Assembly (NCBI GenBank): GCA_002633005.1
Contig: NMRA01000317.1
Coordinates: 425,366 to 489,365 of the forward strand
Direction: 5' to 3'
Length of the DNA: 64,000 nt
DNA from: Phoronis australis
Lineage: Eukaryota; Phoronida; Phoronidae
Shown: positions 49,541 to 61,526 of the stretch, piece after piece
Layout: every line of letters begins with the position of its first letter
Position numbering within the stretch: the stretch's first letter is position 1
Translations under genes and position numbers: made by a program
Notes under the pieces: model-generated
The model's input: only the letters and a program-made list of their open reading frames with translations
What the model was told of the DNA's origin: nothing
The model's database searches: none

Positions 49541-50738
49541 AAGACCTAGCAGCACATGTTTTTAACCCTTACTAAATTTATTGGAACATGTTACAATGAA
49601 GCCACCAGTACCTAAAAGTTAATCCTAACGAAATCCGTAGGCGAAAAAATCATAAAAGTCCTCAGTTGTCACGAAATGGAGCCGAGTGATACTCCGCCAT
49701 TTTGAAGTTACCGCTAAGTCGGGAGTGAGATTAATTAAGGCACGATTGAATAACAAGGCCGGCTATTCTACTGGGCTTAGCGTGGGAGTAATTAACTTTG
49801 ATAAACAATATAAACATAACAACGAACATGTAATAATGATTAAGTAAAACTGTTATACAGTCAGAATATTCTCACAATTCAACTCACTAAAATATTGTAA
49901 ATAAATTTAGACAGTGAAAAAACTAAGATATCTGTGGTCTCCGCTGTCTTTTTGAGGCGGCTGATGAACAACAATGGATGATGGAATACGAACTGGTGCC
50001 GAAATAACTTAAGAAAGAAAACTTTGTGTGGTGCCAAATAGTATAATATAAAATTAAAAGCAAAGGGATAATTCCCATTCAGCCAGAAGCCTTCGTATAA
50101 ACTACTACCCGGCTGAGCACCGTCCTGGCCTGGCGGCGCGGATTTCTGTGCTCCGCGGCGCAGAATGAACAAATTAATTAGCTCCACGGGCCTTGAATAT
50201 CTGGAATTCGTGTACCAAAGAGATTAAGAATTTTGCCTCATGCTCCTAAGACTACAATATTTTCCATTTGGCAAAATTCCGTTTGTACACTACAGTTCAA
50301 TTCACTCCACTTGTTTGCGTTTTCAATTAATTTAGACAACAGAGGTATCGATTGTGAGTTTTATTTTTGTCACGTTTTAAAATATGTTTTGTCTAATAAT
50401 TGAAAATTAAAGTCAATTTAGCAAGTGACTATTTTCCCGGCGAAATGACACATGGCTACTGCCGGGGCAGCAAAAATAGAGCACGTTGCGTTAGTGTAAT
50501 TCTGATGAGGAACGCACTGCTTTGAGGTAAAACACGTTTTTGTTGTTGGAATATCGCCGTGTGTGGATGTGTTTTTTCTAATTTACACTTTTAATGGCCA
50601 GTAAAGACGGTGCCGATTTGTTGCCAAGTTACGCGGAAATGCGCTCACACATTCGCTTCGTCACACGGCAATTGCTGGTACTTCACATCAGTTTCACGAT
50701 ACGGCGATAAAGAAAAGACTTTGCCGATCTAGAAAGAT

Positions 50739-50812
50739 GTTTCTTCTAATTTATTCCCAGAATGGGTACTGTTGCAGTGTTTCTTCTAATTTATTACCAC
50801 AATGGGTACTGT
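50739..50812 (+). repeat. 40-bp period tandem duplication
   Basis: GTTTCTTCTAATTTATTCCC, then AGAATGGGTACTGT (50739-50772) is repeated at 50779-50812 with two base changes. Confidence 0.85.
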
Positions 50813-51299
50813 TTCTGAAATTTGAATTACCCTCGCAATGATCTGAGTCAGGGCTGACCTCATTGCCTGCGAGAGACGCGACCTATTCACAAACTTATAT
50901 TTGCATTAAATACCACTCGTCATATGCGAAGAACAGATAAAAGTTGAACACCAATTATTCATATTTGTATAATAACAACCAAACTGAGAATTAAAGACAA
51001 CCACTCACAATAACAACGTTTTTATGCTCACGGTGATATCAATACGTTTTCAAGGACAGCATGGTCGTCGTTCAGGAATCGTCGATACACAGGAAAATCA
51101 GATCACGGAAATAGACGAGAATGGTCGATGATTGTTTGGTCTAAATTACACTTTGAGATAAGGACTTAAACTCCGACAGTTCATCTGTTCAACTAAGTCA
51201 TTTCCTTTATATATAAGTACAACTTTGGCAATTTGCAAATCCGTTGGAAATTTTCACGTGTTAAAACATTGATTGACGGTAGTTAAGTGGCTTTGTGAT

Positions 51300-51800
51300 G
51301 ACCGCAGTAATCACGTTCATGAGTGGAAATGTAAAATTGATGTTGCCCAAGGCATTTAAAACATTATTTTGATTTTCTGCCTGAAGATTTTAATTTTGTT
51401 TGCGCAGGATTGGACAAGAAAGAGTAAATTTAATGTATGTGTGGATAGGTAATTGGTTAGCAAGTGACTGACCAACATCCAAAAACTTAAGAAGCCATTA
51501 ACTATGTTCCTTTGATCAAATATTTCTTCTGTTTATTTTGGTATATATTCCGGTAATTTGAAGGAGTTATTTTTTGTTTAGAAAACACCTTGATCACTTT
51601 CCATGTCTTGCTCGAGTCTTGTTTGTATTTGTTGAGTCTTTTTGTCAAAGTAAATTTTTCTGAGTTTGGGTTGATACTTCAAATTTTACCATACTTACTG
51701 AAGGTTCTCTTTCCTTCGACATGCAGTGAGCTGGTTTTGGATGTAATTCGTATTTTTGTACGCATATCAGTCTGCACAACAACGCTCCGTGGTCATGCTG
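51300..51800 (-). pseudogene. Probable pre-RT part of the same LINE
   Basis: On the minus strand LNKYKQDSSKTWKVIKVFSK, then NSFKLPEYI and later FLDVGQSLANQ resemble the segment between the endonuclease and RT domains of CR1/L2-like ORF2 (K...TWKVINE..., then NxFxxVGxxLA). Same strand and correct order relative to 49.1-49.5 kb, but broken and separated by 1.7 kb, more than expected for one intact element. Confidence 0.5.
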
Positions 51801-52517
51801 GTAAGGAGATACACCAAGGCAATTATACAGGAGCCATGTTCAAGTCCCATTATACGAAAAACATACAACAAAATTGCCTAGTACTTCGTCTCTCTCGAGG
51901 CATCGTCATGAACGATCCATGACACGTTAATCGCACGATAAAGAGATACGCGGAAAGTCAATCACGCGCAGAATGATTACTTACGCGGTACATATGTCTG
52001 GTGACAACTGAACTGGAAAAATGCAAAACGCCGGAAAATACAAGGTCCTGATGATTGATCATTTAGGGAATGAAATTTAGGAGCAAGTGACTTGGACGCT
52101 CGAAGGCGCTGTTTATAAAATTTGGCTATTCAGTGACGAATTAAACGTCGAGTCATCTCCTGGTGTATGATACACATTATATTATTAGTTAAATATTAAC
52201 GGGGCGTGATTCTGAAACCTAAAGCGCGAGTAAAATCAAATTACTTGTAATTGCTAAAACCGATATACGGATACGTATGAAGGCAGTATTGATGCATAAT
52301 GTGCGCATGCGTCCAACTTAGTTGCAACAAAGTGAAACTAACGGCTTCAACAGTGAATTACAAGTCCGCGTCAAAATGATCCCATTATGCGCAAGCCAAA
52401 AATGAAAGATTAGAAAAAATATAGACATAACTCCGCATTGTGTTACAGAACATATTTCTCATAGCTTTTCATTCTAGAAAAGCGTAAAAGAAACCGTCTA
52501 TTGTCTTTTTGTTTCAG

Positions 52518-52722
52518 AGTATTATATTCCACCTGGAAACACACCCGCAGCATCCTACGTTCCATCAGTGCGTGACCCGCAACTTTTTTGCCTCCGAGTC
52601 AGAAGAACTCGCCTACAATCTTTTCCACTTGATGATTCTATACGGCACTCCGCTCATTATAATTTTGTTTAGTTATGGCTCAATTCTTTTTGAGATGCAC
52701 AAAAAGGCCAAGGAATGTAAAG
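52518..52722 (+). CDS. Exon 3 of GnRH-type GPCR (ECL2, TM5)
   Basis: A 205-bp exon with acceptor tttgtttcag|AGT (phase 0) and donor AAAG|gtaaga (phase 1), encoding residues 200-267. It opens with SIIFHLETHP, matching the SVIFHVE-type start of ECL2 in this superfamily. QCVT follows, with C217, the expected disulfide partner of C139. After the acidic SESEELAYN segment, TM5 carries P244 (5.50 position) and FSYGSILFEM with Y252 (5.58 position). The exon ends in the basic start of ICL3 (HKKAKECK). From recall of the vertebrate GnRHR gene, an intron also lies at the TM4/ECL2 boundary, so this junction may be an ancient one. Translating past 52722 gives only a short tail and a stop, consistent with intron. 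Confidence 0.93.
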
Positions 52723-52817
52723 GTAAGAGTTTTAATGGCGCGGTATAATTTCAGCGCCCCTGAATGCCAACGATCTTCAAAATTACCATGTAGGTTACTT
52801 GTTTGCGAGTCGGGAAT

Positions 52818-53211
52818 AGGGCTGTCCCGGATAACTCGGCGATAGAACTCTCCTTTGTCCTGGCAATAAGAAAGCGCGTGACCTTGTTTTGGAAATCGGG
52901 CACAAAGGCGTGCCTCTCTTTGATGTCAGGAGGACGGAAAATTTCAAATCACGCACCCACGGGTATTTGTCCACTTTATCAAAATTTCTCACGTCGGAGC
53001 TGCTGCCCACAGCATAGCAGTAACACTTTATTGGCATTGGAAGGACGAATAAAGTAATGTAACAGAGAAAAACTTTTCAAGAATCAGACAACGACATATA
53101 ACATGTGGAGCCCCAATGGCATGTAAAGGCAGCAAATGTGCCTGGCGGACGTTTACGGCGTTGAGAGTAAATACAGCGAGATTGGAGTGTCGCGTAATCC
53201 GGGACGGCCCT
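52818..53211 (-). mobile_element. TIR element with THAP-like reading frame, copy 1
   Basis: Ends AGGGCTGTCCCGGAT (52818) and ATCCGGGACGGCCCT (ending 53211) are inverted repeats with one mismatch. On the minus strand an 80-codon frame (53037-52795) begins MPIKCYCYAVGSSSDVRNFD and then DKYPWVRDLKF, the layout of a THAP zinc-finger N-terminus, but the second zinc cysteine (Cys in copy 2) is Ser here. At 394 bp it is too short to encode a transposase. Probably a deletion derivative of a THAP-bearing DNA transposon (P-element-like). It lies 95 bp after exon 3. Copy 2 is at 61128-61526. Confidence 0.7.
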
Positions 53212-55556
53212 AATGTCGAAGATGCGCATTCAGTGATACAATGCAGTGCGACCTACCGGCAGTTTTTAAATGTTATTTTCCAGTTTAAGGCAGGTCACTA
53301 TCTAATATTGTGCAGTGGATAAGTAACTTTCAGTTGCAAGCTCTTTGGTTGTATTAGCGGTTTTTCATACAGGCGCATGCGCCTAAATTTGGATATTACG
53401 TATTCCTAGGTTCGTGGATATTGTTGTATGCGGCATAAAAAGCCAAAATAATATTTTGTCTTCGCTTTCATACTGTATAGTACATCTGAATTATGAATTA
53501 TGAATTTTACCGTGCTTTGCGAGTTATGCTGTGTCTCAGATGCGACAGAAGTATCGCCAGATGTAGCCCAATCACCCATTTTTACGTTGTTTGGTCATTA
53601 TGATACGTCCGGTCACATGTATTAGTAAGGCATCAGAACTCACGTACGCGAAGCGTTCCTTTATATCCATAAATTATCCTCGTGGTTTTATACACCCTCA
53701 ATTTCCAAAATTATCTACATGTTTCCACTGTGTACACATCAAAAAGCAACACCACCTAACTTCTTGTTTGCTCACATCTTTGATCATTAGTGAACAGGTG
53801 TTTTCGATTTGTTTTCGATACTTGACAAAACGGCGTTCATCGTGGCCAATCACTAAATAAGTAACGCACTAACGACAAAAACATTTTTAATTTGCAGTAA
53901 ATCAGTCTATAAGCTGACTTTCGTTTATACTACGTGCCGGTCTCAACTTGTTTTGTGCTCTAACTAGAGATGACTTTGGGCTTGGACATTACTGGTTGGA
54001 TAGCAGGGCTCAAAAAGTTCACGGCGGGTAATTTTAGGCGTCGATGACCATGATCTCACCCACTAATAATGTGTCAGGGATTTGACTCTTCGTTTGAAGC
54101 CCAAGTATCGATCTCACTCGAGTAAAGAGCAAGTCGAGACCTGTTTTATAGTGACAGGATCCTAGAAAAATGCCCAGATTTGGCTAATTTCGGCGTGAAC
54201 GTCACATCTCAGGAAAAGGTGATCGAATTCATGCAAAACGTTCAGATACCAAGCTTTATGCACTCACCTCCAAAATGTTATTAGGAATCGTTTTTAAAAA
54301 ATGTCCCCCTTTTGCATGAGGGGCTACCAAAATAGGACAAAGTTTGCATGAAACGAACATGAAATGATAATTTTGAAAACTGCATAAGGTTTTTGAGATT
54401 TTAACTTGAACGTATTTATCAAATGAAATTTGCCTGTGTTCCGGACACTGTTGTAGTTTCCTATGAATGTATCGTTTCGCTAAATTTTACTAAAAGCCCA
54501 TGGTCGCGTGACCCTATACAGTTGGCTAAATACACAAAACTTGTCGATATGGTTCTACTTCCGAAAGTTGAAAGTCTGTAGTCTTTGATTTTTAGCTAGC
54601 TCATAAAAAATATTAGGAAGACGGGCGTAACATTTCAGACGACTTCCTGCTATCTTTGCTAAAAGTGTGTTTCCGTTGTCAATTTGCCAAATGTTTCTAC
54701 AAGATTTAAACTACCGAAACGAGTTAATGAGATGCAATAGGCTGTGGACAATTAATGTCCGGTAGTTCCTCCGCTTTCAGCGCTCATGTTTAATTGATTG
54801 TGATTGAGACAAAAAATGATCTCATTAAATATTCAATTAGAAACTCCCCGGAGTAGGAATCTGACGTAAACTAGATAACAAACATGTCCTCGTTTGAATC
54901 TAAATAACACGCAATCGATCAGCAAACGTTCTCGTATCCAACGATACACATGGCAGTGGATGATCGAATGTCGTAAAAACATGGCTCATGACTACCAATT
55001 GCGTATTGACCTGACCAATGTACCTCCTTCAATTTCCTTGCATTTTTAGTTTTGTTTCTGTTTGAGACTAGGCCCTGTCTACGCACTCCATTTTTTCGCA
55101 TACGAATCCGTATACAGTTGTCTTAATTCGTTTAATCGGTGTAGTAATTGATGCTGTTATTGCGACTCCGCCCATTACGAACCGACTCAATATTTGCAGT
55201 CACAACCATTTCATAAATTTATGAACCATATAAACACAAACGCCTACAGCTCTGTATTCTCTAAAATTCTCTTTTTGAATTTGAAAAATTGAATAAGTTT
55301 GTTCTCAAAATCTATGCACATCAAAATTTAATGTTCTTTTATTTCCAGAAGTAGATCTATGGCAAACTTACCGACACATGATAGGCGTACTAGACATTAC
55401 ATTATAAAAAGACCTGAAGTCTCCCTGACGTTACAGCGACCAGCATATTTTTTGGTCGTGTCTCTTGAAAGGGTTACGCAACCTGATCCCCGTAGACCCC
55501 CCGCTGTTCGGTATGACTTTCGAATGTCCAACAACTTTAGGTGCAGTTATTTTCAG

Positions 55557-55706
55557 CGCAAACATCACCAGACAATTCCAATGGAACTAGGAGTGGATCG
55601 GAGAGGTGCTGGGCATTTCACCGAGCAGAAAGTCAACTAAGACGGTCAACAAATGGACGAATGGAACAAGCACGCATGCGCACGCTTAAGATGACGATTG
55701 TAATAG
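55557..55706 (+). CDS. Exon 4 of GnRH-type GPCR (ICL3, start of TM6)
   Basis: A 150-bp exon with acceptor gttattttcag|CG (55555-55556 is the AG) and donor ATAG|gtaggt. The two leading bases join the G left by exon 3 to make A268. Residues 269-317 follow, then one base of the next codon. ICL3 is hydrophilic (QTSPDNSNGTRSGSER, then a basic stretch) and ends in QARMRTLKMTIVI. This corresponds to the RARxRTLKMT signature at the ICL3/TM6 junction of GnRH receptors and is the strongest single subtype clue in the gene. The reading frame continues upstream of the acceptor, so the exon start rests on the phase match with exon 3 and the pyrimidine tract. The C-terminal half is firmer than the N-terminal half. 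Confidence 0.88.
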
Positions 55707-55876
55707 GTAGGTCAGCTCAAATTACATTCTCACTTCATGTATCGCAGAGGTAACATTCAGTAGACAGTAACTTCTCCAACATTAACGGAACTACTGTTCA
55801 GATTATATAGTCGTGTTGTAAAAAAAACATTCATATGGTATATGTATATGTAAGAATTATTTGACTCCGTACAAGC

Positions 55877-56182
55877 CATACCTTTAGTCACATCACGTGA
55901 CCTATAGTTAAGTTTGAAAAAAATTCTGTAATCCGACTGAGGTTCGAACCCGGGACTTTCTGCTAACCGTGCAGACGATCTAGTTCACTGAGCACACGGT
56001 TATATACATGCATAGGTACTCCCAAGTTTGGGTAAGACCCCTTCTATTTATTAGTTTGTTTGGATTTCTGTAATTGACTTGTGAGCCCGATAACTCAGCG
56101 GACTAGAATTAGCAGAAAGTGTCAGACTCGAATCCCGGTCGGGACGGAGATGTTTAGGTCACGTGATGTGACTCACATATGG
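55877..56182. repeat. Inverted pair of tRNA-like heads (foldback)
   Basis: Outer arms TCACATCACGTGACCT (55888-55903) and AGGTCACGTGATGTGA (56156-56171) are exact inverted repeats, with CATA/TATG edges also pairing loosely. Inside, the left half read on the minus strand (about 56001-55930) has CTCAGTGAACTAGATCG and a perfect box B GGGTTCGAACC. The right half on the plus strand (56083-56147) has GCCCGATAACTCAGCGGACT and box-B-like AGACTCGAATCCC. These look like two head-facing copies of one tRNA-derived repeat. It starts 171 bp after exon 4. Confidence 0.7.
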
Positions 56183-56636
56183 CGTTTATGGAGACTAATA
56201 ATCCTTGCAGTACAGATTGGTTGCAACTAAGTTATTTTGACCAAAGCACAGATAAATTCTGCAAATAATACCTCACAAAATACTGACTTGTAATAAAAAT
56301 ACATGCTCTGCTAGACTACCGGTGCAATCAGCGCTAACTATATGGATTACGCACCCGCACTCATTTCCTTTACAACAATGTTCATGTCCCTATATTCACA
56401 AGAAACGAAAATATTTTTTATCACGCCTTTGTTTTTGCGCGAGTAAAGAAAAGTTACAAACAGTACTGGTGATCGATTCGTATTTGTCATTAGGTATGGT
56501 AAACAAGATGTCATTGTATTTTGTTGATGTCTGAATCTGAAAATGAGGTCCTATAGTCATTAGCTGGAGATGCATTCCATTTAATTGAATTCATGGGCAA
56601 GTTGTTAGTTCCCTCCTGAGAGATTAAGACAATGCC

Positions 56637-56765
56637 TGCATTTGACTGTCTTCACCGGTCAACCGGCTAAGATACTTGATCTACAACACGGAAGTCGTCA
56701 TCGAGATCCAGTCAGATGTCTGACCGGTTGACCCGGAGAAAACCGTCGAAGTCGATCAAGTGCAG
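56637..56765. mobile_element. CTGCACTT-type foldback element
   Basis: CTGCATTTGACTGTCTTCAC, then CGGTCAACCGG on the left mirrors CCGGTTGACCC, then GTCGAAGTCGATCAAGTGCA and G on the right. Full-length at 129 bp. Same family as 4501-4803 and 23161-23299. Confidence 0.8.
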
Positions 56766-57458
56766 CTTTTGGTTATAATATCAGCATGTTTCGGGTAATT
56801 GAAATGCCTACTGGACACGAGAAACATTTAGAATAAATCGGGAGTAAATTGTCAGCTGCTTTGCCAGAGATCGAAACATTGAATATATGATCGTGTCAAC
56901 ATTTTTCGGATTTCCTCTAACTATTGAAATGCGTACTGAGGATCAAGCAAAAAACATCGATGAAGGAATCTGATGTGTTGAATACGAAAACACCAGCAAT
57001 AGGTCAATCAATAACACTTTTGTTATTGGGGTTGAGGGCAAGTGTGGTTCCCTTCAGAGCATCATCTTCGCCCAGTCTACCATTGACAACCACTGCAGGA
57101 GAGCTGGCAAACTTCAGTCAGTTTCGTACCATTGTTATAAATAATGCAATCTGCATAGGATTTATTGACGTTAATTCTTATCGATTTTAGGACGTGTCAT
57201 TATAAATAAGGCCAATTTCAGGTAAAGTTGACTGATAATATAAAAACTTCCCTGAAATAACGTACTAGCATCTGTAAACGAGGCTTAACGTGTCCCGCTC
57301 ATGGCTTCACAATATTCAATATCGTTTGGACCCTCATGTGGAACATATATTGCAGCAATGGTTAATTCACAGCTTAAAATACATGTTGCTCAAATAAGGT
57401 CAAAAGTATCTCTGCAGTCAGAATCCCACAATCTCATTTATACTCCTTTATTTGGACT

Positions 57459-58029
57459 ATGGTAATGTTGACCAAGAGTTCGTTTCTGACCGCAGCATCG
57501 CCAAATCATGGCTCGAATAAAGCGATGCAAAACTGTCGAGTGAGCAGCAAACATTTCTTGCCTCCGGGTTACAAAAGGGGCGTGTACTCTGAGATCAGGA
57601 CGGTACCTTCAAAACATGTTAGAAAGAACGACGCCATACCGTTCCCATTGTCCTTCACTCTGTCGCCACCTGCTCTGAACGACTTCTTGAAACACGGAGT
57701 GACCGAACTTAGAGTCACCCGTGCGTGTGAGAATCCAAAACATCTTCCAAATCCACGAATCAGCACATCGCCGCCATCTGCTGGATTTTTTTCCATGAAC
57801 CACCCTGCATTTTCCACTAGTGTTTTAGCCTCTTCGTACGAGTAACTAAGCATACTGAAGTTGTCATGACAATAGAACTTGGGAATTTGCGCCAAAACGT
57901 CCCAGTACGTCTGGCCTTGACGCTTTGTCCACTCTGTTCGATCGCTACCAAAGCCCCCGTATATTCAGGTTCAACGAAACAGGCTCCTTGGTCGTGAAAA
58001 AAATCATCGTCATTTCCACTGTCTACCAA
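57459..58029. other. Unassigned open frames on both strands
   Basis: A 128-codon plus frame (57459-57845) overlaps a 108-codon minus frame (57895-57569), and a further minus frame lies at 58029-57817. The minus frames start MAQIPKFYCHDNFSMLSYSY and MVDSGNDDDFFHDQGACFVE. None contains a motif I recognise and no splice sites stand out. The local GC content is a little higher than its surroundings, which can open frames by chance. Confidence 0.25.
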
Positions 58030-58965
58030 TTCCTCTAAACCGAGTTGTGATCTTCTTCAACCACTTCCCGTCCAGTAGGTCAAATAATATCTTAGCCCTA
58101 CTCAGCGGAGCTCTAGCTCAATCTTGGGTTGTCCAAGAATGCTCGTCGAAGACAATTCTTGGTTACAACAAATTTCACAGCGCACAAACATAGATGGCGG
58201 GAAATACCTGGGCCACGAACGTCACTTCCGCAAAGACGTTTGCATAATTAATTGGAATCCAAGGCATTTGACTAACTTCGAATAATGTCTAGTATAACCA
58301 GAAAATAATATTGCATTTTGCTCAAGTGCACTATGTAAACGGTTGCCAATGGTTTCTCCTTTAGTTACTGACTTTCAATCCACTGTACCATGCATTTTAA
58401 AATTCTTGACGACCACAGAGTAATGACCACAGAAATAATGCTTGGATGTTTGTAATTACATGACCATGTTTTTCACAAAAAAATCATGTTTTTAAGGTGA
58501 TAATCTTAACTTTTACAAGCGTAATTTTTTTGCACGGAACAAAAGTCTGTTTTCAAATTTATCCAAAGATCTTTTAAACCGAGAACTTGGCTCTAGAAAT
58601 TTAAGACATGGTCACAAAAGTAGACATTGACAGGCATCATTTTTCTACACTTACTCTATCTCTGCTACCATACTTGCGAACTATTCACGTTTGCAAGTGT
58701 AATGAATGCAAACAATTAAAGAATGGCACTAATTATTGAAATTGCTACATGAATAACACATACTTAAGCGGTTTTGTGACGCCGCCGACACGCTGGGAAT
58801 AAATGAGATTTGTCTCACCCGTTTTCTCGTGATTGACTCAGTTGAACGTGCAGCACTGGCTGTCGGGCGAACGAGAGACAGACAGGGAGCTCAGAGAACT
58901 TAGCATAGACGAGCGAGGTACAAACAGCTGACCATGAGAGAGTTCAAAGTGCACCGTAATATCAA

Positions 58966-59102
58966 GGGCGGCGCACTCTAGTGGGCTGGGGGATATAGCC
59001 CCCCACTATTTTCAGTGCTAGGCCGCCCATGGTCTATGGTCGGTGCACCACAAGGGAGCGGGGGGCTATGGCCCCACTTTTTTCAGTGCTGCGCCGCCCA
59101 TG
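58966..59102 (-). repeat. GGGCTATAGCCC foldback repeat, dimer copy C
   Basis: Read on the minus strand from 59102: CATGGGCGGCGCAGCACTGA, then GGGGCCATAGCCCCCC, TTGTGGTGCACC, CATAGACCATGGGCGG and a second unit ending near GTGCGCCGCC. Two units, as in copies A and B, but opposite orientation. Confidence 0.75.
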
Positions 59103-59317
59103 AATATGTGCAGACATTGATGTCTGCCGGTGTATGTGCGCTCTTGGTGTGATCCTAAATTCTGTGTGTGTTTAGTTTATGTCAGCGATATCATTGACAT
59201 ATAAAACACTTTCATAAATGTCGTCCAATTCGTTTTATAACGCAAACATGCAATGATGGATGATGATCGATTTGCTTCTAAAGGTAATTGCCAACCCTTC
59301 GTTACAAAAGATCACAT

Positions 59318-59402
59318 ACACCCACACACACAAACACACACACACACAAACACACACATGTACATACACATACACACATACAGATACATATCGTATATAC
59401 GT

Positions 59403-59465
<63 letters not shown>
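59318..59465. repeat. (CA)n followed by (TG)n, self-complementary tract
   Basis: CACACA-rich sequence (59318-59375) changes through ATACATATCGTATATACGTA to an uninterrupted (TG)n run (59404-59465). The two halves are complementary on one strand and could form a hairpin or cruciform. Cys/Val- and Thr/His-repeat frames across it are artefacts. Confidence 0.9.
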
Positions 59466-59466
<1 letters not shown>

Positions 59467-60445
59467 CATGTTTTGCTTTTTGATAAATTCAAGCTTAAAC
59501 GGTTCCGTATACTTTTACTGAGTTCTCATTTTTTTACTTGCATTTTTGAACAGTTAGGGAGACCTTCTACACGACTGACATTTTCTGACGCCGTTGACTC
59601 TAACTCACCTGGTCTCGGATATAAATGTCAACTGTATATACAAATAATTGTAATAACCACGAGGAGTCACCAATTAAACACTGCCAGTGTTCTTTTTATT
59701 TTCTAATACAAACGTGCACGCATCTCCTGAATGCCAAATTAAGAAGAAAATATCATTTTCCGAGAGGAAAATGTCTCGGAAAATGTCATTTCTTTAGAAA
59801 TTCTACTTTAGGGATATATTTAACCGTGAAGACAATTCTACCTTTTATCATAATTTAATGGCAGAGCTCCCGGGATTTCGACCATTTGACGTTTTGGCAT
59901 TGTCTTTGACCCCCTTTTGTACATCTCAGAATCTCATGGAGGCACATGTTACTGGAATAGTTCGATATAACTTGATGATGTTGTCAACTTCTCCCGAAAA
60001 ATGCAATTGTCATTTTTGAATATACATGGTTTCCAGACACGTCCAATAATTTAATAGTGCAAATTTGCAGGATCTCGGCATACCATAATCTTTTCGATAC
60101 AACGATATGTTTTAAACTGAATTGAATCGGCAAGTCGCTTGCCAAAGTTAACTTATAATTTCAACAGCATCTTGTGTGATTTTTTTGTGGTTTCTGTTGG
60201 GCTCAATCCAAAGTATTTTTCCTGGCAAAGGCAGTTTAGACGCCAAAGAATAATGAATAATATAGACTTGTTTTTGTGGTACCTCGAATGTTTGAACAAG
60301 CTCAATTTCTGGGCTCCTTTTTGGTTTCTGAGGGGCCTCTTCGAGACTGAAATATTTCGCCATGAATCATTCGGTGCTTAGTGTAGCGTGGTTGTTTATT
60401 TTAAATCAGTTTTGAAAGACACTTTGAATGTCTTCTCTAGCTCAC

Positions 60446-60593
60446 CTTTTCAATAGTATTCCGTGTGTGAGAAGTTTGGGGATTTCTGGTGGGCCCAATC
60501 TAGAGTGCACTTTGTTTGAATCATCTGGAATTATTTTTTTCTGTGGCACTTCAAATGTTTGAGCTTGCTCAGTTTTGAGAGGAGCTCGTTCAT
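60446..60593 (-). other. Exon-like block with a diverged tandem copy at 60148-60346
   Basis: On the minus strand, cccttttgtacag|AT precedes an open frame reading DERAPLKTEQAQTFEVPQKK, then PPEIPKLLTHGILLK, ending AAAAG|gtgagc, a good donor. About 240 bp downstream on the same strand a second open block reads LEEAPQKPKRSPEIELVQTF, then EVPQKQ and ends before a stop at 60148. The two share APxK and QTFEVPQK at the protein level. They may be duplicated exons of an antisense gene inside intron 4, or just a diverged tandem repeat. Their acceptor phases differ, which argues against simple exon duplication. Confidence 0.3.
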
Positions 60594-61127
60594 CTGTACA
60601 AAAGGGTCGGAGCCGCCGGTTTAACAGTGCGAGTGAGATTTCTACAACGAGAATAAAGACGAAGAAAACAGACCCAATCGACGGTGATTGGAGAAATATA
60701 TTTTGACTGATGCGCTATCGAAGAACGCAGCGTCACAGTCAACCAATACCAGCTGACACATTGTTGGCTTCTTGTGACATGTTAGGAGACCTCGTGGCAA
60801 ATCAGCGTATTGGAAATTTACAATATATTATTATACATTAATCAGATTTAAACAATGGGTATAATGCAACAGGCAATTTATTAACACAGCAAGATAAACG
60901 TTAACATCTTCTGACGTCAAAAAGACACCAACTAACGGGTATAGCTCTAAGGTTTTGAAATCTATGGTTTCTTAGGTTGAAAATGAATGAAATGAAATTG
61001 AACAATGCAGCTGGCCACAGCACAGCATAATAACGCCAGGCATTAGATTTTAATAAAATAGTCATATATTAATAACAGCTGACAATTTTTCATATAATTT
61101 TTAATAACAGTGAGATACCACGACAAT

Positions 61128-61526
61128 AGAACCGTCCCGGATTACACAGCGACACTCGAATCTCAATGAATTTACCCACATTGACGTAAACATCCGTCAG
61201 GCACATTTGCTGCCTCGTTTTCTTGTCACTGGAGTTTCACATGTTATTTATAATTGTCTGATTCTTTACAAGTTTTTCTCAGTTACATTACTGTATTCGC
61301 CCTTCCAATGCCAACGAAGCACTACTGCTGGGCTGTGGGCTGCAACTCCAACGTGAAACAATTTGATAAACTGGACAAATACTCTTAGAGGTGTGACATG
61401 AAATTCTTCGCCTTTCAGACATCACTGGGAGACACGAATATGTGTCTGATTTCCAAAACGAGGTCACGCGCTTCCTTATCTCCGGGACAAAGAAAAGTTC
61501 GATAGCCGTGTAATCCGGGACGGCCT
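61128..61526 (+). mobile_element. TIR element with THAP-like reading frame, copy 2
   Basis: Ends AACCGTCCCGGATTACAC and GTGTAATCCGGGACGGCCTT match those of 52818-53211, but the element is in the opposite orientation. The plus-strand frame from 61308 begins MPTKHYCWAVGCNSNVKQFD with both zinc-type cysteines (C-x4-C). A TAG at 61386 interrupts it, after which the frame continues RCDMKFFAFQTS and SKTRSRASLSPGQ, parallel to copy 1. A nonfunctional derivative. Confidence 0.7.

Noticed and set aside
52803-53057. Plus-strand 84-codon frame, paralleled by a minus frame at 61288-61536
   Set aside because: Conserved only because both lie antisense to the THAP-like frame of the same repeat.
57459-58029. 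Possible single-exon gene
   Set aside because: Frames open on both strands, no recognised motif or splice signals; kept only as an unassigned note.
59235-59521. Cys/Val- and Thr/His-repeat frames
   Set aside because: Translation of CA/TG dinucleotide repeats.
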